Shown here: piece after piece, positions 11,338 through 23,182 of the stretch
Layout of the letters: each line of letters opens with the position of its first letter
How positions within the stretch are numbered: position 1 is the first letter of the stretch
Assembly: GCA_038087015.1 (NCBI GenBank)
Contig: JASBNA010000025.1
Location: 62,001-126,000 of the forward strand
Direction: 5' to 3'
Source of the DNA: Cerrena zonata
Taxonomy: Eukaryota > Basidiomycota > Agaricomycetes > Polyporales > Cerrenaceae
Length of the DNA: 64,000 nt
Program-made: the position numbers and the translations under genes
The notes under the pieces: model-generated
Seen by the model: only the letters and a program-made list of their open reading frames with translations
Told to the model about the DNA's origin: nothing
Database searches by the model: none

Positions 11338-13078
11338 ATGGGCGACAACAATCTTCAATCGTTATCGGACCTTGACGATGACATTATCATCGCGATCTTT
11401 GGGTTTCTCGATGTCTCATCTATTCTTGCGTTACGAAAAGTAAGGCTTGATTACAATCATCTGAAATGTGCTCATATATCTGAACTCACCTGAAGACGTG
11501 CCAAAGAATGCAGCTCATTTCTCATCTCCTGGTGGTTTGGCGACACGCGTTCAACACGCAAGTTCTTCAACACGGTTTTCCATACCCACCAGATATACTT
11601 TTACCTTCTCTTCCATCCACGACTCTGGAACATGCTGTGCTTCGCTCATGCAGGATATCTCAGTTCTGGCATCGCCCTTCTGCAGAGCCTCGTTCCAAGG
11701 CCAGTTTTCGCTTGAAGACATCCATGGGCATATCCGACATCTACCTATTACCAGAGAATCTCCATGACGGTTTGGAGAAGAGAAGGGTGATCACCGTGTC
11801 GAAAGGCATCTGGTCGGAGGTCGCATGCTGGAATCTGGATATGACGGGTAGCCAGCTGTTCAAACTTGCGGAGTGGTGTCCCAAGGGTGCTATTTTTACA
11901 GGGATCGCTGTCAATGGAAAGCCAGACTCAGCGGCTATAGTTGCTCTTTCACTAACTTGCGGAGGGTGAGTAGGTTATTTCTTATTATGGGCTCAATCAC
12001 TCTCATGATGTTATTAGAGAGCAATGCATACAAATCTTATCGTTGCAACACGATCAGGATGAGTTTTCATTCCAGGTGTTGAAAACCTTTTCCGCAAGCT
12101 ATAGACCTGTATATCTCGATGGAGACATCCTTGCCTTCAGCGACGATTCTAGCGAGACTTATATTTCAAATTGGAGGACAGGAGAATCTGCCGTGCTATT
12201 AGGCTCTGAAATGTCGACAGGAAGCACCTTTGAGGTAAATATACTCCTCCCTTTGATCATGGAAGCTAAGCCATTGTCAGTATAATAAATGTATCAAAAT
12301 CATAGACGCGCACGACAGTATCCTCGTAGTCCGTGCCCGGTCGATAGACCTGTTTCCCACCCCGAAACTCAAGCCAGCGTCCGAGGATGTACCTATATAC
12401 CACCCTACAGCTAGCCACTCCTTCGGCTGGGTAGATGGTGTCTCCGTTTATCCACAACATCATTCGGCCACGATCGGGTGTCAAATTGCGACACCTCTAT
12501 ATGTTTTGGTTCGGTTAGAAAGTGACGATCCTTGGTCGTCGGACACACATACCATCCATCTTTACAGCTTGGAACCTAATCTCTCCCGCCGATCGCGCTC
12601 TATATCCCCCTTGGAAGATATACCAGAGGAGCACCCTGTCAGAACAGGTCCCGATACTCTCCATACTCCATACATTTTCCCACCAATTCATAAGGTCTCC
12701 TTCCCTACTTTGAAAGGCCGTCTGCGATGCACCGATATCCTTTGCGGTAATCATGGCACTGGAATCTGGGTCCAGCCTCGTTCCGCGCATGAAGCGAGCC
12801 TGACTACGTTTGATGTCCATTCCTCCCATGCTCAGATCCCTTATAGCGTTCCTGTCAACTCCGCGAATGAAAGCATCATTGGCGGTATTTTTCCCGGGAT
12901 CATGATGAATCAGAGTGGCAACGATGACGATCCGATGAGACCGAGACAGAATGTTAGACGGATAGTTGAGAGAGATATAGGTAGTGAAGCAAACTGGACC
13001 GCTATGGACTATGATGAAATTCGCGGTTTAGTGGTTTTAGGAGCGAGCGACGGTGAAATAACCGTTGTCGAGCTCTAG
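11338..13078 (+). CDS. F-box protein with C-terminal WD40/beta-propeller-like region
   Basis: Probable SCF ubiquitin-ligase receptor or orphan F-box protein. The N-terminus has the F-box (LSDLDDDIIIAIFGFLDVSS followed by ILALRKTCQRMQLISHLLVV). The middle reads SKGIWSEVACWNLDM, GAIFTGIAVNG, SASYRPVYLDGDILAFSDDS and YISNWRTGESAVLLG, which is beta-rich and resembles propeller blades. Later blocks include HDSILVVRARSIDLFPTP, HSFGWVDGVSVYPQHHS and GTGIWVQPRS, and it ends ASDGEITVVEL at 13078. Introns are inferred near 11439-11497, 11967-12018 and 12235-12283. F-box genes of this layout are multiplied in Agaricomycetes; the substrate is unknown. Confidence 0.78.
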
Positions 13079-13421
13079 AAATAGATCAGGTATGTCTGGT
13101 ATAACTCTTTCTCTCTGATAAGCTAATGTTTAGTGGCGTGCAGAAACCAATCCATTATAAATGATTAATGAAGCTTCCAACGTATTTTCAAATTGCAAAA
13201 TCATTACAACTTAACATCAGACGTTGACAGTCAACCGGGGATAGACATTATTAGACTGATACAACTCGGACGCGAAGATGGCGTCAACAACTTTGCGTAA
13301 CGCTCAAAGTTCTGGATTTGATGACCGTGTTCGGCCACACCTACAGTGTTTCTCCTGACTTCCATGTCTCTGTACCTTTCGTAGTATCCGCAGGATTGAC
13401 TATTTATCTGTTATTTCCGGA
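13079..13421. other. Intergenic spacer, nothing recognised
   Basis: About 340 bp between the F-box gene and the DUF6533 gene on the same strand; no coding or repeat signal seen. Confidence 0.5.
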
Positions 13422-15059
13422 ATGCTTGAGTTAGGGTTAAATGACGAAGAGCTAGACGCACTGTGAGTGAGACGTTGCCTATACTCTATAGTTGTGACCT
13501 GAAGCTTATCCAGGTCGAAGAGGTATACCACTCGGGTCTACTGCTGTGTATCATTGAGTAAAGTATTATCACCATGTTCTGACAAGCTAATCACTAACAT
13601 GGAAGATGAACCTGTTAGGTATTGCGCTTTACGATGCCCTCCTCACGTTCGACGAAGAGATAAGATGTATATGGACTCGGCGATGGAGTGTAGTCACAGC
13701 CTTGTACGCAATTATACGCTACAACATGATACTGGCCCTTTGCATTCGTACTTTTGAGGAATACTCGCCCCAATTAACTGTTGCGGTAAGTTGTAGGATT
13801 TTTCTTATTGTCACTACTGTAATTCAACTATTTATAGAGCTGCAAGACTGAGAGCCTTGTCGCTAATTGCTTGGATATAATTCGATTCTTAGCCATTGCC
13901 GGTAATTCTTCTCTATGATGATTGAAACGGGAGATTATTTTAATCCTTTGAATATATGCTAGCTCTTCATTCACTTCGTATTTGGGCAGTCTGCAGCAGG
14001 GCCTGGATCCCTCTCGTTGTTGTATCTATATTGAGCATTGCTCCAGCAAGCCTCACCCTGGTATGTCATTTCATAATATCGCTAGAACGGTATTTACGAC
14101 CTAATAATTCCGACAAAAATAGTATCGCTATACAATCCCTAAACGATTTCTGTGGTCTTGTTGGGACACCATGCAGTCTGTTACACCGTGGATGCGATAC
14201 AAGTGTACCAATAGTACGTCATTATTCTTTATGATACTGAGACCCTAGCCTGAGTCGATGCCCTTCAACGATCGCTATAGCTGTAAGTCCAAATACTTTT
14301 GTCGACGCACGGTGTATACGATTCATCGTCCAATACAGTGCCAGTGTTTGTACGGTTAAGCTCCATCATTTCCGATGCTGCCGTTTTGTATTACACGTGG
14401 ATGGCAACAGCAGAAATCGTGAAAGCAAATCTCAAATTTAAGACTGGGAACAATCTCACCGTTACGTTGGTTCGCAATGGTGAGAGCCATTTTTTTCCTA
14501 CTGGCTCGACACACGTTCAACATCGCAACTCGATTTCAGGATCATTACACTTCACGTGGGTCTACAGCTTCGTCAGGGCACAAAGATCTTTGCTCACCAT
14601 TTGATGTAGTGCCATGCTGATATTCAACCTTATCACGATGGGCATGAACCTTTTCCTGGAATCAAGAACTGATGTAGGCTCAAAACCTTGACATGGCTTT
14701 TAACAACCTGACATTGATTTAGGAGAGCGATAAAGCGTCTCCATTCTCACTCGTAAATGACACGTAAGTGAACATGATACTTTCCGCGGTTTTGCCACAA
14801 TGACGGTATTGTTAGAGTGACGTCTATTCTCATGACACGGTTCATGCTCGAGCTTCGTGGTGTTTATCTTTCCGCACGATCACCTCCCGAGAGTCCGACA
14901 TCGGATAGTAAGATTAGCTTTACGGCGACGATGCTAGGAAATATGGGCGCTGCTCTTGATACAACGTGGATCGCCGGCGAAAGGGAACTCGCCATGACTG
15001 ACAGAGAAGCACCTCTCTTTTCTAACAACCCGCTGGGTGTTGGGCTATTCCGTGAATAG
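13422..15059 (+). CDS. DUF6533-family multi-pass membrane protein
   Basis: Agaricomycete-specific membrane protein of unknown function. The start MLELGLNDEELDAL joins through two small introns to SIALYDALLTFDEEIRCIWT and RRWSVVTALYAIIRYNMILA, the hallmark of DUF6533. Hydrophobic segments follow (CLDIIRFLAIA, LHSLRIWAVCSRAWIPLVVV, SILSIAPASLTL, SIISDAAVLYYTWM). The C-terminus has TSILMTRFMLELRGVY and a soluble tail ending NNPLGVGLFRE. About seven short introns are needed. It aligns block for block with the interrupted paralogue at 22094-30384, which supports the exon choices. Function, ligand and location beyond a membrane are unknown. Confidence 0.75.
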
Positions 15060-15320
15060 CTGGTGCAAAGGTGGCGAGATAGTATACCCTCATTAGAGTT
15101 ATAATGTATAACCTCCCCAGTAATATGATCTTTTGCATGATATCGTAACAAAGTATCGATGTGCTAACAAGCACAATAGGAATCAGGTCATGATTTATCT
15201 GGGAGGTAGTATTCCTATTGACGCGTGGCGATTTAAGTAAGGTATTAAATTCTGTTCAGAAGTATATAGACATGATCTATGGTAATGTCCATGTATGATA
15301 AATTAGTTTTCGATGGTGCT

Positions 15321-18300
15321 TCACATCGTGACAGAAGCGTATCCGAAACTTGAGCCTTCCAGTCCTCTCGCGATCAGCGAAAACTGCTGAGCTGCATCCC
15401 GAGTCCGTCTCAGTGACCGTGAGCTAAACACACTTTTCAGTAACTTTTCTTTCGATTCGGGCGTAGCCTTCGACGGAGGGAAGTCTTCCTGCATCATTGT
15501 ATAAACATTAAAGAGGGATTATCAAATCAAAAGAGAAAGGGCGTACCGCGTATAGCACCTCAGTCATCCATGTCCGCGTTTCTCCAGGGGTTCGCGTAAC
15601 CATCACAGATAATAGTTCGATCAGATTGGGATTGGCAGAGCGTGGTGCTTGACCCGCGAATCCATGCAGGATGGTACGGACTATCGACTTGCCGTGGGTC
15701 TGGAAAAACAGGGCCCGTGCCTCCTTCAAGTCATCGTTCGCTGAGGTCTTGTTGATTATTTGTGCCTAGTTTATCGAGACTGTGAGATAGATGACCAACC
15801 AAAACAATAGGGGAAGCCTACCAGAAAATTACAGGCGTATACTAGGGAATATCGTTCTTGGAGGGAGAGCGCTGAGATTGCACACCGGATACAAGCGTTG
15901 AAGAGCTCAATTGGGAGTTGGTAGAATATCGAAATGAAATTTTGGGCAATCTATTCACCACGCATTTAATATTTGGACGTGCACGAGCTTGATTATAGGG
16001 GACTGTACTTACGGCTTCGTGACAAGTAAAGAACGCTTGTACAATGTCAGGGTTCTAAAATGCTTTCCTTAGTCCCATATTAAACGATTAATGAGAAAAC
16101 ATCCTACAAATTCCATATTGCCCGCCTGACTGAAGAAGCTCAGCGATGTCTGCAAAAGAACAGCGAGAACGTTCAAAATGATAGCATGTGCCTCTGTACT
16201 AGGTGTTGCTTTGAACAAAGGAGGCAAGAGAGCGGGTGGGTTCAACTGTGTAACCAGCATCTGGATAAGGTTGAACCAGACAGCCGTTAACTGGTTTTGC
16301 GATGCTAAACATATCAATTCTAAAAGGGGTCCTGGTTGGAGCGTCAGGAGGGTGGTGTCACTAGGTAGGGCGGTAATCGCTTTGACGAGTTCGCTCAGTG
16401 CCTATTTCAAATAACACAATGTCAGGATATAGACGAGACTGACCAAGACAGTATGTATACACGTACACTGCCAATACCTGCATCTGTGGACCACAAGTCG
16501 ATCGCTTTTCGGATTGCGTCGAGAATAGCTTCTCTGATTCTGACGACACGTGGATCCTCGCGAGCACGCTTCATCCGTTCAATTTCTGCCTGTTCATCCG
16601 GAGAGTCATCGAGCCCAAGGATGGAATCAGCTGTTCGAGTAAGTCCCTTGCTCACCCCCGTAAGAATGAAGAATTGTTGAGTCGCAATAGCCTTAGCATC
16701 CTCTGGTTGCTGTAAAACTGTGAGCAAGTGGTATGCAGATCAACCTGAATTCCTTACGAAAGTGGAGGACTGTAAAGCTTCGAATAACCTCGAGATGACT
16801 GGTGTTAGAATAGCCTGCGTAAGATAGTCAGGAAAATATGATAGCGAGTAGTGCGTAATTGAGTTACCTCGACAGGTGCAATTTCTTCTTCCGCAGGTAA
16901 AGCTTGAATGACACTCGAAATGGACTGTAGGACCTTGCTCTTTTCGGTATCCTGTACATCGCGAGGAATTGAGTCAATCGTTTGGACGGAGTAATAAAAC
17001 TAGCTTTACGGGAATGTTGGCAACTCGAGCATGCAACTCTCCGAAAGCAGCGATATGAGGAGCCAGTGCCGTTCTATTAGCGTCACACAGGTCACGAAGT
17101 GTATTTGCAGCAAACAAACACAGAGTAGGCTCCGTCAAAGCAGAAACAACATATGTCAAGACGTTGAGAAGGAGGGAAGGGATAGTTGAGCCAGGAGGGA
17201 TAGTCGGTTGGGTCGTGAACCACGACGCGTAACTGCCTACGTTATAGTCAGAAGTGAATATTGGCGATTATCTGATTTTTGTTTGCTCTTACCGATGAGG
17301 ACTATCATCGTCCGTCGTATCCTACTACCACCAGAGGTTGGTAGATGATCAAGAATCTCGGCACTGAATAGACGTGATAGGTCAGGATTGGGTTCGATGG
17401 GAATTGCTTCTTGAGTGGCCATCACGCAGTGCAGTGTCCCTTCTGCTTCCTAAAAACGTTGTGAGAGGTTATCGTTGGCGATTAAAAAAGGACATACCTC
17501 CCAACCACTGTTCGGTTGCCGCACAGAGAGATGTTGAGCAAGGTCATTGACATAGTATGTAATCATGTCGTCTCGTAGAATGTAGTATGCATTGATAAGT
17601 GTATCCCCAACGTCTCTACGATAGCTGCGGAGACGCTTGTTAACAGTAGACTAAATCATGATGTACGGATACAAACTTTTGGAACTTATCTCGTTGATCT
17701 ATACGAGAAGGTCAGATGAACGTCATCGTTATGATCACTTTGTGACGTACCTCTCGCCCACCCGTTCAAAACGCTGACCGGCGGCCATACTACTTTGCGT
17801 CTGAGAACCTTGACTAATTCCGAATAAACGGCTTTCGCAACGGTCCACTGATCCTTCTCGGCCTTTACGTGCTCCGGAGTCTCGACCTCCGCTTCATCGA
17901 CGTCTGCGTCCACATTCCAGAGGGCTTCTTGGAAGAGATACCAGAAACCTAATGTAAGTTCGCTTTCCTCTTCGTCTACACCGTGGTAGCCAGGCATAGA
18001 GGTGTACGCCAGGAGAAGCTTGAGGAAGGTTTGAACCAGTTGCGACTTGGAGGGTAGCACTGCGGAGGTTAGACCTTGTGGTAGTATTGGCGAGGGAATC
18101 ACAGAAGATGCCAGATTAGAGGCCAAATATTGACAAGAATGTTCGCCTAAAGCAGCGAGGAGTTTACAAAAGGACCGTGAAACGCCATCCGCAAATCCCA
18201 CTGTAAAGGATGTAAATATAAATATACGTTACACAAGTCAGGAAGTCATTTGGAAATCTTACGACTGAGAGTCTGTTCAACAATGGCACTCCCGTAACGA

Positions 18301-19458
18301 TCACACCACACGAGTAAGGGTTCTGTCAAGGTCTTGGTTCCAGCACCGTCTGCTAGTGCGGACTTGGACATTATCTCTTGCAGGGCGTCTGAGGCAGGAA
18401 CAAACTCGTCTTCTTCAAATTCGTATGGCGCCTGCTGTTGTAGCGGAGATAGGAGCTGAAGCAGGCCAGGGATCAGGGGCACGAGGTTGCTATTTCGCAG
18501 TATTAGCAATTGTCATCTGTATGTGGTGGGTAGTCTTACTTGGTAGGAAGATAGATAAGCCAAGCCTCTAGACATTTCAGCGCAGCTCGTAGTTCGCTTG
18601 GAGAGGGATGGGGCCGTGGTTTTGACATGCAACTGACTATAGCCTGAGTGACCATACCAATTGCTTCCGAGAGTGTCCCGCGCATAGTAGATCTTGTACA
18701 AATTAGCTTCTAAGGGCAGTAGGTTCCGAGAAATACATGCTTACTTGTTGGGCGAGAGTAAGTCGGCTGTGTCCACCTCTTCCGCCACAATAGCAAGAAA
18801 GTCGAGTAAGTGTTCTGCAGAAGCCCCCATTTCTGAGAGGCGTTGTACTGTAGAAACAAGCCAGTTCGGCCATGGTGATGGATGGCGGGAGCAGAGTTTC
18901 AAAGCAAGAGAGCTGATCTAGGATAACTGGAATGATGAGGAGTGCGAGAGAAGGTGTAGGCCTGAGGGACGCACAGCAACAAACAGTTTGCGTAGAATGA
19001 CTTTATTCTGGCCAGACGTTATTGCTTGGCCGGTGAGGGTCACGAGAAGGTCTCGTAGCTCCAGGACGTTATCTTGAGGAAACGTAGTCCTTTACGATTG
19101 AAACCCTATATTAGTTTATGTTACGACCATATAGGATTGGACGATTCCCTCACCAATCACGCGCGATCTTGACTTGGACAGTGTGTGCTCCAAAGAACTG
19201 AACATTTGTATCGGAATGACTTAGAAAGGGGAGGACGAGACCCCATGCTTCCGGCCGTTTCTGGATGTCGAATAACTCTTGTTGAAGGCGTCTTTGATGT
19301 TCCGACGACAATTGGGAGTGAGGATCGTAGGCTTGTTGTATAAGCTGGACTTTCCGAATATAAAGGTAAAGTAAAGATGAAACAATGATCTAACATGCCT
19401 GTGCAGCTTGGGATATATCAGATTCGGGGATATGAGGAAGGAATCCGACGTTGTCCAT
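15321..19458 (-). CDS. Importin-beta family karyopherin (importin-13/KAP122 type)
   Basis: Nuclear transport receptor. The start MDNVGFLPHIPESDISQAAQ leads into the importin N-terminal HEAT region, LIQQAYDPHSQLSSEHQ, LQQELFDIQKRPEAWGLVLP and LSHSDTNVQFFGAHTVQVK; the NVQFFGA...K block is characteristic. ARM/HEAT helices continue through FCKLLAALGEHSCQYLA, LLILNVLTYVVSALTEPTL-like segments, AIRKAIDLWSTDAG and FFQTHGKSIVRTILHGFAGQ. It ends IARGLEGSSFGYASVTM at 15321. About 15 or more short introns are spread over 4.1 kb. Assignment to the IPO13/KAP122/TNPO3 group rests on the N-terminal block and overall size (about 1,000 aa). The final 876 bp are duplicated in inverted orientation at 20153-21028. 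Confidence 0.85.
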
Positions 19459-20152
19459 GGCGTGAAATAGCAGTCTTGGATCTCAGAGTAATTGTCGTGC
19501 GGGAGGCCTTGATGGTTTATATACCTGACTAGGGGTACACAGGCGAGACTGAAATTTGGGAGGGGATGGAAGGAAGGTAAGGAGAATATTCCTTGGTCAC
19601 AGTGCATTCTAATGCATTGTACCATACAGCCGATCGCGCGTCTAAGTGGTACCATCACTTTCTTCAGCTTTTCTATTACCGTGACACAACTGTCGGAATG
19701 GACAACGTTGTTCCCAATGCTCAGCGGTAAGCATTGATTCTGATGAAACTATACTCCCTGTGGTGCATAGGTTGTGACATTTATCCGTGTTAGATATCCT
19801 GATGGCCAGTATGAGATTCTTTGAAGCGCGATCTAACTCGGCGTCGATATCACCCCTACGGATTATCAACGTGTACCGTACCTCATCCTGTGCGAGCTGT
19901 TTATTTTATCTGTGCCGTTAATACTGGTCTGTATATGACATACATATCTCAACAGATGTGTCCTCAGCGATATTCAAGGATGTAACCCGTACTTGTACAA
20001 TCGGTGTGTAGATTGCGAAAACTCCCAGATAGGAGCTCCATATTTGCGTCCTCACGTCTTCTTCAAACATTGGGAAGTACCGTGACTTCCATCCATAATT
20101 GTCAACGTGACTTGAAACGTACTGGGGTCTGGATATTGTGCAGTACCAAGTC
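19459..20152. other. Upstream region of the karyopherin gene
   Basis: About 690 bp between the karyopherin start and the inverted duplicate. It should hold the karyopherin promoter. Open frames at 19642-19869 and 19918-20163 lack family features. Confidence 0.45.
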
Positions 20153-21028
20153 CAGAGGCACATGCTATCATTTTGAACGTTCTCGCTGTTCTTTTGCAGA
20201 CATCGCTGAGCTTCTTCAGTCAGGCGGGCAATATGGAATTTGTAGGATGTTTTCTCATTAATCGTTTAATATGGGACTAAGGAAAGCATTTTAGAACCCT
20301 GACATTGTACAAGCGTTCTTTACTTGTCACGAAGCCGTAAGTACAGTCCCCTATAATCAAGCTCGTGCACGTCCAAATATTAAATGCGTGGTGAATAGAT
20401 TGCCCAAAATTTCATTTCGATATTCTACCAACTCCCAATTGAGCTCTTCAACGCTTGTATCCGGTGTGCAATCTCAGCGCTCTCTCTCCAAGAACGATAT
20501 TCCCTAGTATACGCCTGTAATTTTCTGGTATGCTTCCCCTATTGTTTTGGTTGGTCATCTATCTCACAGTCTCGATAAACTAGGCACAAATAATCAACAA
20601 GACCTCAGCGAACGATGACTTGAAGGAGGCACGGGCCCTGTTTTTCCAGACCCACGGCAAGTCGATAGTCCGTACCATCCTGCATGGATTCGCGGGTCAA
20701 GCACCACGCTCTGCCAATCCCAATCTGATCGAACTATTATCTGTGATGGTCACGCGAACCCCTGGAGAAACGCGGACATGGATGACTGAGGTGCTATACG
20801 CGGTACGTCCTTTCTCTTTTGATTTGATAATCCCTCTTTAATGTTTATACAATGATGCAGGAAGACTTCCCTCCGTCGAAGGCTACGCCCGAATCGAAAG
20901 AAAAGTTACTGAAAAGTGTGTTTAGCTCACGGTCACTGAGACGGACTCGGGATGCAGCTCAGCAGTTTTCGCTGATCGCGAGAGGACTGGAAGGCTCAAG
21001 TTTCGGATACGCTTCTGTCACGATGTGA
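20153..21028 (+). repeat. Inverted duplicate of the last 876 bp of the karyopherin gene (truncated pseudocopy)
   Basis: The segment reproduces, on the opposite strand, 15321-16196 of the karyopherin gene, including its introns and the stop codon, with the same length and almost no differences. One difference I checked is a G to T just after a splice donor (near 20531, GTAGGC to GTATGC). Similarity starts at CAGAGGCACAT and ends exactly with the TGA stop; sequences beyond both ends are unrelated. It carries the same 73-codon exon (starting KEARALFFQTHGKSIV at 20620). It has no N-terminal part, so it is a pseudogene fragment. Confidence 0.93.
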
Positions 21029-22093
21029 GGACGTCTTCATTTTAATTTATTCTGCGTTACATTACACTGCTCCTCAATTAATCAAACCATTTGGGAGACC
21101 ATTTTCACATTCGCCGGTCTATTCAGAAGAAGGGAACAAAGTAGGGCAAGCTCGTCCCTTTATATTCGACTGTCTTAATCGTAGGATTGCTTCCGGTACA
21201 TCGATATTAATCATCGGACATTGTGATTTGTTATCATAACGAGACACAGCCTATGTCAGGCATCCGTAATAGCAGGTTTTCCGTGAACGATCTCGGTGCC
21301 CATCGGGGAGTTTAATCCTGATTGTGCCCCTATCGGCGACAATCAAAGCGTAATTTCTTGATCGCCGACTTGCCTCCTTAAGCCGCCATCCCAGAGATAG
21401 GATAAACACGACAATACCCACCTCGAGCTCATCATGCGTCAACCTAACTTCAATCCTGAACATAACGCTTTGGTACTAACATCACTACAAGTCAATATTC
21501 AATGCTGGAACAACGGTGCATCCGGTCCATGTGGATATTTCAAACGGTTGAACATCATGATTCGAGATGGCCGTTGACCGCATCGCTCCGTATTTTGCAA
21601 TAACAACCCATGAAAGCTATCGTCCATGTCCAATGCGTCTCATCGCCTCGTCTTCGCGAACCCTACAAACAAGGGTTCTATCACAACAACGTTCTCCTCC
21701 ATCATGTCTTTCCCCGTATAAACATCCTAACTCCACCGGACTTGTGTTTAAAGTTCTCGATCCACATGCCCCATCTCGAACTCGAGGCTGAAATGAGAAT
21801 CCAAGGCGACTTTGTGCCGTATTTTACAGTCGTTCTGTGTCATTTTCCGATACCAACACGAGCACAGCCCGGCCACTAATTATTCATGTACTTCTACATC
21901 CGCTGTTCCACCGTTGAAGTGTATTGATGTCAAACTTTAACTTTATCAGCTCCGAAGGTTCGACTTTCATCATGCGCATGAAACTGCCGCTTCATATTTC
22001 TCATACTTCTTGATCTGGACCTAGTGAAAATTGTATATAAAGTTATACTCTGCGGTTTTGGACCGGAAGCATCGATCTTCCCCACCCCCCAAC
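21029..22093. other. Intergenic region with TATA box of the interrupted DUF6533 gene
   Basis: About 1 kb with no supported gene. A TATATAAAG lies at 22034-22042, some 52 bp before the ATG at 22094, and is a good core promoter for that gene. Open frames at 21567-21879 have no support. Confidence 0.5.
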
Positions 22094-22732
22094 ATGTCTG
22101 AACAGGGTTTAACACCAGACGATCTCGTCCAACTGTATGCCTTCCTCTATTATCTCTCACTTTACATCTAACTCAGGGTGCCTAGCTCACAAGATCAGAC
22201 AGCATATTGTATCTACGCGGCGGCTCTAGGTAAGTAATGCAACAATATATCTTGATTCACTCCCTCCTACTAAAATGATGCTATGGTTTAGCTCTAGTTG
22301 TCTATGATGCTCTTCTGTCATTTACTCAGGAGATCAGATGCATCTGGAAAAGAAAACTCAGTGTGGTGACTGTTCTATATCTGTTCATCAGATATGGCAC
22401 AGTACTTGATATGTTTTTGCAACTATTGGATAGAGATTATGTGCCTCAGACTATTCCTGTAAGTGGGATGTTATGTGTTTCATGGAAAATATATATCTGA
22501 ACCAAATTTAGGAGTAATATTTAACACCTGCATTATTTCCTGAATATGAACTCACAAATACATCAGGTGCAAGGCAATAAGTGTTACTAGCTACCTCATA
22601 GATATCCTTTGCAAGGTTTCATTTGCAGGTAAGAATTAAACCTGTGTTTGGAAGTATATTCTGAATATCTCTAAACTGGTAGCATTTGAATGTCTACGTA
22701 TTTGGGGTATTACTCAACATCAATGGCTACCT

Positions 22733-22753
22733 CATCAGCAAAACTACATCTGG
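22733..22753 (+). repeat. Left terminal inverted repeat of Plavaka A
   Basis: Matches the complement of 29223-29243 at 17 of the first 18 positions (CATCAGCAAA then A/C then CTACAT), and partly after that. Confidence 0.9.
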
Positions 22754-23182
22754 CCTTATCGTACTTATTTGACTTGTACAAGCTCAATAAGGTCAGTTTT
22801 GAAAAGGCCGGTTGTACTTATATCAGGGGGTACAAACCTTGTACAAGCTCAGAAATCTAGACCACAAGTGCAAGTTCAAGGTGTACAAGGATAGCGAAGA
22901 CATTCTGGGCGCACATATTTCCAGTAGACAGTATTCACGCGAGTTTCGGAGTTTTAACAGAAGAGACACATTAGAATTGTCGGCTATATACAGTTACAGG
23001 TTGACAATATGAATATACTCTAAACGGATCAAATCTGACTGTCCACAAATACTAGATTCAAAAAGAGGGTGACTGCATCGTAATGATGCTATGGAGCAGA
23101 TTAAATAAGGATATGGAACTGGAAAACCCGCCAGGACCAAGAAGAAATGAAAAGGAGATATTATAGTGGGTGATTAGAGGAC

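Noticed and set aside
19341..19402. Possible rare GC-AG intron near the karyopherin start (CAG|GCATGT)
   Set aside because: A GT-AG alternative four bases downstream with acceptor GGAAAG also gives an open frame (QAFQLIQQAY), so a non-canonical intron cannot be claimed without transcripts.
22550..22640. Broken splice site or frameshift in the left part of the interrupted DUF6533 gene
   Set aside because: The acceptor CATCAG leads to a stop, but using the AG of TGCAAG a few bases later keeps the frame (AISVTSYLIDILCKVSFA), so no decay before insertion needs to be assumed.
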